Assembly: GCA_022419385.1 (NCBI GenBank)
Contig: JAJUBI010000002.1
Span: 5,146,001-5,210,000 of the forward strand
Direction of reading: 5' to 3'
Origin: Paraconiothyrium sp. Pb-2020
Taxonomy: Eukaryota > Ascomycota > Dothideomycetes > Pleosporales > Didymosphaeriaceae
DNA length: 64,000 nt
A program made the position numbers and the translations under genes. Under the pieces are notes generated by a model that ran no database searches, had not been told where the DNA came from, and saw only the letters and a list, made by a program, of their open reading frames with translations. This document shows positions 23,654 through 35,224 of the stretch, piece by piece (position 1 is the first letter of the stretch; every line of letters begins with the position of its first letter).

Positions 23654-25026
23654 ATGGCTACCACCGTGGACAAGGTGAGCACCAAACAGGCGAGATTGGG
23701 CAAATGGAAGGCTAATACATTTTGCGGGGCAGATCAAAGACATCGAGGCCGAAGTAAGACATGCCCACACGTGTCGCATCATGGATAACTCATATCGTGT
23801 TTTAGATGGCCAAGACGCAGAAAAACAAAGCAACGTCTTTTCATCTCGGTACCATCCCCGCAAGCCCTGCTCGCTCGACGTCCGGTCTCATATATCCCAG
23901 GTCAATTGAAGGCAAAACTCGCTAAGCTAAAAAGAGAGCTACTCACCCCGTCTTCCGGCAGCGGCGGCGGTGCCGGTGTGGGTTTTGATGTTGCCAGAAC
24001 AGGTGTCGCCAGTGTCGGCTTTATCGGATTCCCATCCGTAGGCAAAAGTACTCTGATGAGTAGATTGACAGGCCAGCATTCCGAGGCCGCCGCATACGAA
24101 TTCACTACGCTCACGACCGTCCCCGGACAAGTCATCTATAACGGCGCCAAAATCCAGATTCTCGATCTCCCTGGTATCATTCAGGGTGCCAAAGACGGCA
24201 AGGGTCGTGGTCGACAAGTCATTGCGGTTGCAAAGACGTGCCATTTGATCTTCATTGTATTGGACGTGAACAAGCCGCTCACCGATAAACGAGTTATTGA
24301 GAATGAACTGGAAGGATTCGGCATCCGTATTAACAAGAGTCCACCAAACATCGTCTTGAAGAAGAAGGACAAGGGTGGCATCAACATCACCGCGACTGTC
24401 CCGCTTACGCACATTGACCATGACGAAATCAAGGCTGTATTGGCTGAGTACCGCATGGCCAATGCTGATGTTGCGATCCGGTGCGACGCGACTGTGGATG
24501 ACCTGATCGATGTCATTGAAGCAAAGAGCCGAAGCTACATCCCTGTCATTTACGCGCTCAACAAGATCGACGCTATCTCCATCGAGGAGCTGGATCTGCT
24601 TTATCGTATTCCAAATGCTTGCCCCATCAGCTCTGAGCATGGCTGGAACGTCGACGAGCTATTGGAGCAGATGTGGGAGAAACTTAATCTGGTCCGCGTC
24701 TATACGAAGCCGAAGGGGAAGATGCCCGACTATACTGCCCCGGTCGTGCTTCGCTCAACGGCCTGCACGGTTGAAGACTTTGTATGTGGCTACGTAGCGC
24801 TATGGTTGGACGACGTCGCTAATCGGCCATGCAGTGTAACTCCATTCACAAGACCATCGTTGAACAGTTCAAGCTAGCCATTGTCTACGGCAAGTCAGTG
24901 AAGCATCAGCCACAACGCGTGGGTTTGTCCCACGAGCTCGCCGACGAAGACATCAGTAGGTTGTTTCTTAGGTGCGCCTGAATCCTTCAAGCTCACAATG
25001 TCACAGTCACGATCATCAAGAGATAG
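23654..25026 (+). CDS. RBG1: DRG1/Rbg1 developmentally regulated GTP-binding protein
   Basis: A 368-residue OBG-related GTPase that binds translating ribosomes with a DFRP-type partner (Tma46 in yeast) and helps resolve stalled translation. There are six exons: 23654-23674, 23733-23753, 23806-23848, 23901-24781, 24835-24955 and 25007-25026. The first two coding exons are only 21 bases each. Domains in order: a helical N-terminus (KIKDIEAEMAKTQKN), a G domain with GFPSVGKST (G1), TTLTTVPG (G2), DLPGI (G3) and ALNKID (G4), and a C-terminal TGS domain with AIVYGKSVKHQPQRVG. The last intron splits the final codons and restores the family ending ADEDIITIIKR. Length equals that of other DRG1 proteins. 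Confidence 0.96.
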
Positions 25027-26643
25027 ACATACGGATCTTGAATCATGGCGAGACGCAATTTGCCCTTCGACGCGAGATCGCGCGAGTGGTGCGAGCGGAT
25101 TGGAGTATGGCTTGAATGTCTTAATGCCGCATCGCAGCATGACGTCCTTATAGGATGAGCGCGAGGCCGACTTCAAGAGCTGAAAGGGTCGAGGCGCAGT
25201 GCTAAAGGCATCATACGGCATCCACAAGGGCGCTATTTCGGTCAAGGCAGCTTACACAGCGAATGAAGACGATCATTCGCTGGGGGATTGGGAAGTACAT
25301 AACGACCCGGTGCTAGTCGATACATCGAATGCCGTTGATGCCGCGGAGGCACGTGAGTATCGGCAGCCGGTGTGTTAGCATTTGTTTTCTCATATTGTGA
25401 TGTCGGAAATTCAGCAATACGACGATCGTTTTCTCGCCTTTTTCTTTGGCCCTGGCCAGCTCCATTGGCCGACTGATTGACGATTCGGAGAAAAGCAGCA
25501 GGGATGCAGGGCTGACTGGCGACTCAGAGGCGGCGCTGTGAATCGGGCGCTAATGGTTGTCGCTCGCGAGCGTGAGTGGCTATTGGGTCAAACCTAATAC
25601 GTCTCCTGTGGCTCTCGTCGACGGGCGCGCCTGGCAGCCTTTCCGGAAGCGTTTCAGCCCTTCGAGCGCATCGAGACGGTCGACGCTCAACGCGGCATCT
25701 CCTTTATGCGGCGGCGAGGACTGACAGTGGTCCAGGGCATGGGCAAGTGGTCGCCTCGCGTACCTGAGCGTCGAGCATGGTGGCACGCCACGGAGCACGG
25801 TAACGGGCAGCATGACGGATGCTGGCGCACAAGGCCCCGGACGAGCAGCAGCCAATATGGCACACTCTGGCAGCGACCGGATTCGGCAGCGTCAGATTAG
25901 CCGGACGGTGGTATGGCGGCTGCGCTCCCAGGCTCAGGGCCGTGGAGCTTGGAGGGGGATCCTGCTCGCAGACCGCCTCGACATCCCATTTGCCGCCGCT
26001 GCGCGTGCGTGGAGGGCTTGGGGGGCGCGCCGGGGCCAGCAGGGCTTGCGAGCTTGCGACCGCTTTGCGGGCCCACTTGCTGGGCGCATCTGTCGCTGCT
26101 CTAGGGGCACATCCCCGACGCCGCTAGGCTTCGCGTTGCGGTGTCGCTTGCCAGGATGGCGAGCACAGGCCGTGCTGAAGTCGACAGGGTCGCTCGGGCT
26201 CGAAACAAACAGCACCATGGCCCCTCTCCCGCTGCTGCAACCCGCCGCCGCCCGCAGCGCACGCACAAGGGCCCTGACCACCGACCAGACTTCGCTCAAG
26301 TACGCGCTGCAAGCCGCCGCATAGGCTTTTTGCCCTGCAGTCGCCAGCAAGTCCCAGTGCTCCGTTGCTCCTCCGCGCCGCACCATTGCGTCTCTTTGTC
26401 TGTCCTGTCTGCCTGAGTGCCTTGCCTATACCCCGACCGTCTCAAGTGCATCGCTCTGTCGTTCGCTCGCCCATGCATGCATGCACGCTGCCGCTCTGAG
26501 GTCACTCGCGCCGCCCCCAGGAACACCACCCCCAACGACAAGGCGCAGATGCTTGCAGACCGACCCCGACTATTCAACATCTAACACGGACGCTGCCGCT
26601 CTTGCGAGATCGTAGCTTCCGTCGTCGTGCCACCAGAGCTTCC
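25027..26643. other. GC-rich upstream region of the CENP-B-type gene
   Basis: No supported gene. Many overlapping frames between 25580 and 26420 reflect high GC content. The last 300 bases contain a CATGCATGCATGC run near 26472 and probably form a long 5' leader. Confidence 0.45.
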
Positions 26644-28430
26644 ATGACCCAGCTGCAGATGGACCACGAGCACCACCACCAGGACTCGTATGAGGACCAC
26701 AATGCGTCTTGGGCGCACGCAACTCACTATGACCCTCAGCATCAATCGCCGGTGCAAGACTTCAACCACTTCAGTTATGGCCCGATTCCCATGGAGCCCA
26801 TATACACGAATGCTATGCAGCCTCCGCCGCAGCATAGGACCGCACATTCGCAGCTTCATCCTCTGATCATGCCCCAGGTCTCTCAATGGCCGAGCATGTT
26901 GACGAGTCAGTCGACCTACGTACCGCCCATCTTCCCTTCGGCGCCGGTTCCCATCACTCCGGTTTCCGCTACTCCCGTGTCGGCGACCTCCACGCACTCT
27001 GGCCGCACGTCAAGCACTCCGCGCAAGACACTCACGGATGCGGACCGCAGGAGAATGTGCCAATATCACGAGGACCATCCTACTGTCAAGCAGACCGAGA
27101 TTGGAGGTGAGCCAAGCTTCGTCACTTGCATTATATAGAAGATTGACTGACCTGTCTCTAGCAATGTTCGGCGTAGAGCGAAGGTAGAATTTGGACCCTC
27201 ACGAAAACCTTCCAGTTACTAACGATCTGCAGTACCGTGTCCAAAGTGCTGCGCCAGAAGGAGAAATACCTCTACCAGGACGACGGCAGCCGATCACCCA
27301 TAAAAAGGTCAAAAGGCAAGTTCCCAGATATCGAGCGAGCACTCGCCAACTGGGCGCGAAACCATCAGCGACAAGGCCTCCCTCTTACGGATACCATCAT
27401 CCGAGATAAAGCAAAATTCTTTGCAACAACAGTGGGCAACAACGACAGCCACCTGAAAGCGACCAGCACCAGTTGGCTCGAGAAGTTCAAGCAGAAGAAC
27501 AATTTACTAGGCTCCAAGTCTAGGAAAGGTTCTATTGCAGAGGAGTCGGAAGGGACCTCAAATCCGCCTTCGAATGCGCACACTCCTGGTGGGATCTCGC
27601 CTGCCTCACCGAGCGGGGTATCACCCTCACCACTAACGGTCTCGGCAAAACCCAGCAAGGAAGAACTCAAGACAGAGAGTCCGGATATACAGGAATTCCC
27701 CGCTCGGCGCCCATTTCACTCGCAAAGCAACACATCATTGTCAAGCGTTTTCACTGATACCGCGCCCTCGTCGTTCTCAGCCGGCCCAACCAGCCCGACT
27801 TCGTTGTCGTCGCCATTCTTCACACCAGATTCAGCATGTGGACCGAACCCCTTCACCCTGAACCAACAGGCTAGAGGCCAGCCAGGCAGTAGCAACTTCC
27901 AAAGACCGCGGAGCCAAACGTTCCCTATGCTAGTTGGTGTCGAGCAGTACATGTCACCACCGCCATCCTCAGAGGCGCTGACTCCCAAGTTTCTGAACAC
28001 GACTGCACTGGATTCCCCTATGGACGAGTTTCACCCATCTCTGGCCGCGATAGACGATGCCATGCAGGCCTCGCCGACAACGATTACGAACTCCATGCAA
28101 CCGCCCCCGTTGCCCAATGGCCTACCGACAATGTCATCAGTCACCGCCATGCACCAGTCAAGTGTACTACAAAGCGTGTCAGAAGATACATCGCCGGGTT
28201 CACCTTCACAAGAGGAGGCTGCACGCGCCCTAGAGCTTGTTTGGACTTTCTTCCAGCAACAGCATGAAGATTTCGTTGTGGAACCCCAGGAGTACGTCAC
28301 CATTGGCAAGCTTATGGAGAAGCTCAAGCTCAAGCGCAGCTCGGAAAGTCTGCCTTCCGGAATGCGCCGAACGTCGGAGCCCAATTATGGCACAGTGGAC
28401 AAGGTTGAGAGTATCGACCCGTTACACTAG
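26644..28430 (+). CDS. CENP-B/Tc5-type HTH DNA-binding protein
   Basis: A 560-residue nuclear protein of the fungal family that keeps the DNA-binding half of pogo/Tc5-like transposases. Exons are 26644-27106, 27162-27183 and 27233-28430; the middle exon is only 22 bases and encodes part of the recognition helix. The frame opens upstream only at a TTG, so the ATG at 26644 is used. A Gln/His/Pro-rich N-terminus precedes a CENP-B N-terminal HTH (about residues 128-178: TLTDADRRRMCQYHEDHP, then MFGVERSTVSKVL). A second, CENPB-type HTH follows (about 196-260: IERALANWARNHQRQGLPL). Everything beyond is disordered and Ser/Pro-rich; no DDE endonuclease follows, so it is a domesticated DNA binder, not a transposase. 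A helical patch near residue 495 (EEAARALELVWTFFQQQ) may be a contact site. Confidence 0.9.
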
Positions 28431-29127
28431 TGGTACCATTGCAAGCGTGGTGATAGCTGTCTGACCTTTTCGAACGATGGGGACCAGGCGATGGTGCACC
28501 AGTATCCGGCTACGACGACATATATCCATCGATCCGAGTCGATGTGGCTTTAGGTTACGAAGTACCTTGGCAGTTGTCACCTCTGCAACGCGGCGGAGGA
28601 GATTATTTCAGTTACCCATGTGATCGAGTGGACACAGGCACAGGATCCGAGTATTCCTTGCATCACGCTCGGTCAAGCGCTCCAGCATTCAGCATCTTTA
28701 GCATGGTCATTGTTTGATTCACGGTTGAGTTCCTTCTCTCGACTGTACTTGTTTTTACTATACTGGATTTTACCCTTTTTTGTTAACCCATTGCGACGGC
28801 CTCTATACCCCTGCGTGTCGATAATTGTGTTTTTCCTTCGATTTACCGCTTACAATAGTCGGAAAAAGACTGTAACCGCTCGCGCGGGACAACACTGTTG
28901 TACCTTTTTTCTCAATCATTGTCTTTCTCCTACTTATTGGCTTTATACGTTTACATTACATTACACTAGGGTCGAAACTACAAGTTTGAAGCTCACGCTT
29001 CTTTCAAACCACTTCCATTTCGCTTTCCTAGGCTAGGATATGAGTGGAGAGGATGACATGGCCCAAGATTGATTGATTGAACAGAGTTATGGAACGGATT
29101 TGGTACGAGGGACGGATGGCGCAAAGG

Positions 29128-29262
29128 GGCTGGGCTGGCTACTTGGGAATGGATTGGGCTGGCTGGCTGACGGACGGGATCGATCCCTGGATCTTAGTCA
29201 TGCGTGTGTTAAGGTCAGCCGCGCAATCCTTGGATTGAGCTGGGCTGGACTGGACTGGCTGG
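29128..29262. repeat. GGCTG-rich imperfect repeats
   Basis: Repeated GGCTGGGCTGGCT and TGGACTGGACTGG units, several copies with interruptions. Simple-sequence expansion; no coding sense. Confidence 0.7.
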
Positions 29263-29651
29263 CGAGGCAACGGTCGGGCGCGCCCCCTAACGTTTGACGA
29301 TCTACATTACCTGCGAATGCCAAAGCGCCATATCATAGCAAAGTATCAAATTACTTGTCTCGACGATTCAGTTGCACCGCGTTTCGTCGTGCCGCGGAGG
29401 GGAAGGGCGTGCGTACACGTACGTGTGCGAGGACGCGCGCCGTTGGGCGTCGCAGCAGCGGAGCGAGCCGAGGCTGGGGACGCCAGCCTTGAGCTGAAGT
29501 GAACGTGAAAACGAAGTGGTAGACTAGCATTCCACTAGTCTACATGGCAATAGATGGCATGGTAGTTCACTTTCAGGTCTGGAGGGCCGTTGCACGCGGG
29601 AGGGCTAATGCAGCGGTTGCGTAGTGTGGTGTCTTGGGTGCACTCGCTTCG

Positions 29652-29667
29652 CTTGCTTGCTTGCTTG
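29652..29667. repeat. Microsatellite (CTTG)4
   Basis: Four perfect CTTG units, within a short GC-rich tract. Confidence 0.9.
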
Positions 29668-30196
29668 TGCGGGCAACGATTGCACAGACGTAGATGGGCG
29701 CACATACATACGCAGGCACAGGCACAGGTACAACGCACAGGTACAGCAGGAAAGGCGCGGGTGGGTGCAGAGCGCTCGTGAGGGTCGAGGCTAAGGCTGC
29801 CTGCTTTGCAAGAGGGTACTCGAGGGGGGAAGCTAATCTCGACTCCTGGGCAGGGCCGTTAGAAACGAGGCTGCGATATTGGAGTGCTGGCGTCGCCGAG
29901 GCTGCGATTGTGCTCGGGGTGGGCTGGGGTTTCGCGGGGGCCTAGGTTTGTGTTAGTAGCATTTGAGCATGCGATACCCCGCGTGCGAGTGCGCTTAGCT
30001 GCGGTCGAGCTGGGCTCGTTCCTGGGTCTGAGTCGCTTGTCGGCTTGCGCAAGAGGCTATCAAAGTATGCTTTCATGACTGATGTATCTTTCGTGGGCTA
30101 GTCGATGTGTTGAACGCAGATGGTGCTTCTGCTCGGGGTCCCGCCTCCCCGCTTCCTACACTCAGTATAGCGGAAATGGAAAGAGAGGGTAAGCAC

Positions 30197-30216
30197 AAGG
30201 CAAGGCAAGGCAAGGC
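30197..30216. repeat. Microsatellite (AAGGC)4
   Basis: Four perfect AAGGC units followed by a partial, diverged continuation. Confidence 0.9.
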
Positions 30217-33200
30217 AGCGCAGGGCAGAGCATCGCGTGCTAGTTTGATTTGCAGGGCGAGATGCCGCGGGCGCGAATCACGACGAGCCGCTACGGGGAA
30301 TAGTCTACTGCCTGATCTTCGCAGCTGCTCGACGATCCTGCTCGATTGGGGAGCAGAGCTGTACGAGTCGGGACGTTGCAATGTGCGACGGAGATGGAAA
30401 GTGGGTGCCTTAGTCGCTCACGTGCGTCTGTATCAGAGTCAATTTGCAGCCGTCTTCGATCTAGGACTTTGTTCGGTCGAGAGTGGAGTTCGCGGATGGA
30501 TGGGAGGGAGGGATTGGTAGCGCAGCAGGGCAGGGAGATCGTTGCGTCTTGTCTCGTCTGATCTATGGGGCTAATAGTGGAGTGGAGTGGGTAGCGTAGT
30601 GGGTGGCACGTGTGTTATGGGCGGATGGCTGGAGCCGGATACGCAGAGCATCGCAGCATCATTCGATGATGAATAACGTATGCTGCGAAGCTGGGAGATG
30701 CCTGGTTTGCGATTCGGCTGGGTTGAGCCTCCGCGGACTGAAGAGCGGACCGAAGCAACCGGTCTGTAACGTACTATGACGTTGGAAAATGGAATTGCAA
30801 GAGGGTCTAGTCCACGACTTGTGTTACGGTCGACGAGTACTCGAATGTGGCTTGGATTGCAGATCTTGTGGACGGTGTTGCCACTGAGACTGACAGGTTC
30901 GACAGTGCAGAAGATCCAGGCCGAATGCGCAACGCGAAAAGAAATATGGACCCGAGTTAGGATGCCCAGAATCTGTACAATCTGTCATGTAGCCTGCTCA
31001 CAGCCAAAGAGAATGAAAGCATGGCTGCTGCTTATTGATAATCGTCGCCGAGGTAATGCCCTTTTACTCAAAGCATGCGTCTCACGACATATTGTACCAT
31101 GCTTGTGGAGCATTTGTTTTTGTAATATGCCTCCTGAGAGTTGCTTTTTGTGCCAACTTGAACAGTATTGCATGACGATGAGCCTGAGAACGACAAAACT
31201 TTATGCGGTACGGCCCGAAGCCCTGCATTGCGAGAAAGTCTCGACTGTTCGTCGTTGACTTTTTGGCGGCCACGCTTTGCTTGCTGATGGTGGCTTTCCT
31301 TCCGCATTCCTTTTAAGTCTTTGCTTTGTCTCGTGCTCTCGAGTCTCAGCAAGGCTGACCTTCAACGTCACCTAACACAAGATCTTTTGACCTGTGTAGC
31401 AACCCAGCGCCGGCAGAAGATACCGGCGTTGGGCCCTCAACAGAACACAAGAGAGCACTGCCCTTTCACCCGCGTCGGGTGGATCCTTCCTGCCTGCCCA
31501 GCAAACCAAGTCCAAAATTGGATTGATCGGTATAACAAAAAGCGGGCGCTGCCGAAGGTCACTTGTACTGCGAAGAGTTCCTGGTTGGCCGAACATGTTG
31601 AAAAGCGAAACGTTACCTAGCATAAGGACGATTAGTGCTGAGGTTGTGCTAAGGACCCGAATGCGTGGTAGAAAGCCACGTGACTAAACGTGTATGCTGT
31701 GCAACGTTGAATGTGCGGATGCAGTGGATTGGTCCGTAGAGCAGGATTTTGGGTGTGCATGAAGTCGTGTAACGTGGGCGGAGCGGGTAGCAGCATTGTC
31801 TCCCGCAGACTGAAAAGGGGTGTTGGACGACGAATTGGGCTTGTATCTCCACACTTTCTTTTCTTTTGGAGGGGAGTTCGTGCAAATATGACGAAGTGGT
31901 GCGCGTGTGTGTTGCATGAGGAAAATTGAATGCCAGGTACACATGGCTAACGAGGTACTGTAGCAGGTCGCTAGGTCGCTGCACCCCGCTGCCAAAAGCA
32001 ATACGCTCGCCGCCGATGTCGTAGCCCCTCTTGATTCGCTTCCAACTGTCGTACCATGCGTGGCTGCGCCTGTACAGTGCGACTTTCGCTTGCTCTCAAT
32101 ATTCTTGCAATTCGCTTGGCCACCGTACGCCCTCTGAAACCCAACTCTGGATACGCTCCAACATCAGCCGCGCGGTGCATATCACGAATCAAACACACCA
32201 TTGCCCATCATTTGACCTCCAGAAGCTTCAAACGCGGCTGCGACAACGCCTTGTCCTCTTGCTCAACCATCGCACCCAGTCTGACAGATCCTTCGTCGCG
32301 GCCCGCTCCATCGACTGATCGCCTTTCCTTGTTGCGCCTCAGCTGCGCGCATGACAGCATATTTGCTTCTACGCTATGCATGTTTGGTATAGAGATGCTC
32401 AGCCAAGCTAAAAGTACTTCTCAAAACCTGGTAGTATCTGACGTGCTGCGCGGGTCCTTGCATCACGCACCAGATAACGTGAGAAGACACGAAACAGACG
32501 GCCCGCTAATCCCGTTAGAAGCGAAGCAGTCAGCACATATGCAAGGCCGAACGGTGAGAGAATGACCCGGTGCAGGTGGTCATTGTCAGATCATGGTGAG
32601 GAAAATCGTTGTAACCTTAGCGCTGGATACTGAATGTGTGATGGGCATACGTCCAGACGCGATAAAGCGTCTTAAGTTGTCGCAGACCTCGATATACTCT
32701 GTGCACGCGAGATCGCGCAGATCAATGACCGCGTTACCCGTGCGGCTCTCTTCAACGCGTAGAGGCTTCCATCTCGCAGGCGACGAGCTTCTAATGCGGC
32801 CCATTTTACCACATCGCGATAGCATGAAGGGTGCAGCTTTCTCTAGGCCTCCTTGTGCAGCATCAAGCTTCATGTCCACGCAGATATCGAGCTTCATCTC
32901 CGACAACGTTTGTTTAAGAAGTTTTGAGCCCGTTTCGTGCCCACAAGTCTCGACGGAAGTGGCGCAGGTCATCTGTTGTCTCCACCTGTGATCAATTGCG
33001 TAAAAACGGCGGCCAGTACCCGCTATCCGCACATCATCCTAACTTGAGAGGTCAAGAAACTTGCTGCCTCAAGAAAGTTTCGCTTGCGAGTCAAGCCCTA
33101 ACAGTTGGCTCGGCAGACGTGGAGTTATTTAGCTGATAGCCTAGATATCGCGGCGCTGTTACGCTATAAGGAAGCCACGTTCGGCTGCTCACCAGGATGT

Positions 33201-35224
33201 TGACTTTATGTCAAGACAGACTCATGAACACGGTAAAGAAACCCGCTTATAGGATCCAAAACGAACGTTTCGTTTAATGATTGACATCGCGCGGGAACGG
33301 CCGTGTCATTTGTCGCTTAACGACCGGGATTGTCGTCCTGTTTCGTGACGAGCCCCGGCCTTGTCATCGGGTGAAGGAAGCAGAAGGTTTAGACGGATAT
33401 CGCTTGGTGAACATCCAACGCCGAACCGGACCCTTTCTTGGTTGATCGAAGCCGGCGAAGCCGATCGTGATCACGGAAGCTTCGGCACTTCAAGCGCCAG
33501 CCGCCACTTCTAGTATCGGAGACCGTTTCGAGGAGAGATCCTATCATTATCTCGAAAGTCTAGCGTTGCCAAAGGGCAATTGCTGCCGATAATCCCTGCA
33601 GCCCAATGGCCCTGATCTTCAGGAACGAGTAAAGCGCCTATCTGGTCCGGGTATAACCACCAGCATCCTCGGAGCGACTCCCGATACATCGTGTTTGATT
33701 CGTAATTCAATTGACTTCTCCGCAAAAAGCGGACGATACGGTCGCGCTTGCTGTGAGGACGATAAGCCTTGGGGTGGGCCCTCTTTCTCGCTTCACTGAT
33801 AAATGCATCTTCAAACTCTAATCTACACGCGACGTAGGGTAGAATGCGTTCTGGACTCCTTCCCGTAAACCAGAGACCACACTATTCTTGTATGTACTTG
33901 AAACAAGCGAAAGGCGCATGATATGCCGGGCGAGAGGCGAGCACTGTAGTGCGCACGGTCATCAGGAAAGATCATTGTTGTGCGACATCCTTGATGGCAG
34001 ATGCGGGGCGAAACAAAGCGCGCTGCAGCCACTGGAAGGAAACCAGCATGACCGTTTGACTGTGGCGGGACTGCCAGACCTCGAGGTTTGGGACGCTAAT
34101 TACGCTGAAAGAGTTTAATTCCACTTCTTCACGGTGCTTCGTCTACTCTGGATTGCGCGATGCGACAATGCCTCCGGACGGATCGCGTCTGTACTGTAAA
34201 GCCCTCATCGTTCGATACGGAGCTGCGCGTTGTTCCTCTCTTTGTGTCTCAGATATCTGACATCGAGGCAATGCGACCTTCCAGAAACCTTCCATCTGCA
34301 TTTAGCAACCGCGCCTCGTTGGATGAAAATCCACCGTCAGCGTTGGTTCAAGACGAAAAAGCGGCGAGTGTACACAGGCCGCTTGCTGCCATGGCCTCGC
34401 AGGTTCCTGCTTTGACCCGCAGCGTCATAGCTCCTCTTACTCACATGAACCAGATGAGCGACCAAAGTACCTTCATGTACACCGCAAGTCTGGCAATTAT
34501 CCCGCTTGCATCTCCGCTTCGTGATGATTGGATGAGTGTTTCAAAACTGCATACTAATTGATCCGCGATCGGGTCAGGCAAGCCGGCGGGGCTCAAGCGA
34601 GTGACTTGCGGTGTACAAAGCAGTTACTTCAGCTCCAACATGAGGCAACGAATCTCATCATTTCGCAGTCAGCCGTCTGAAATCCTGTCATCAGGTGCTG
34701 GATACGAGATGCAGGCAGGATAGGACATGCGTAATGCGTTGCTTGAATAATTTTCATTGGGCGGAGCCCCTCATTTTCGGGATCCGGTAGATGTACCTGC
34801 TGGAGGGTACACGCTGTATGCGCAACAATATGTATACATAGTAAGTGAGACGCAAGGCCACGCATCTGCTCCAATGACGAGTGCAGTATGTCGAACGTTG
34901 ATTAGTTGCGACGTAGTTGCATCAAGCGTGCGTTTGGAGGTTGCGTGACCAGCTCAGCTCCAGTCTCGCGACCGAAGCGCGACAGTGGCTTGATGCTGTT
35001 CTCTTCTGAAGGATTACCGCGCTTGACAGGTACTCTAGCGGTGAGGAGCTCGGGCTGAGTAGAGATGCGCGACGCTCTGGCCAAGCGTAGTATGCGCCTT
35101 CAATGCCTGCGCACCCAGATAGGATGCCACAAAAGCGACGACACTTATACTAGAGCTCGGTATCGACAGCGTACGGGTGCCTTGAACCACACCCAGGGTG
35201 AAAAAGAAATGCAAAGTTCAGGGG

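Larger units (their letters stand above)
28431..35224. other. Gene-poor 6.8 kb stretch
   Basis: No gene model survives inspection. The first kilobase is probably 3' UTR and flank of the CENP-B-type gene. From 29.1 to 30.6 kb the DNA is G-rich on the plus strand with several simple repeats. The rest (30.7-35.2 kb) holds only short frames with no family motif on either strand, including one of 133 codons at 34160 and one of 148 codons on the minus strand at 32586. Confidence 0.5.

Noticed and set aside
23939..24640. 233-codon minus-strand frame
   Set aside because: Antisense shadow of the DRG1 G domain.
30776..31258. 160-codon plus-strand frame
   Set aside because: No family motif; composition is that of random translation.
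32586..33032. 148-codon minus-strand frame
   Set aside because: No recognised domain, and the opposite strand has a frame of equal length.
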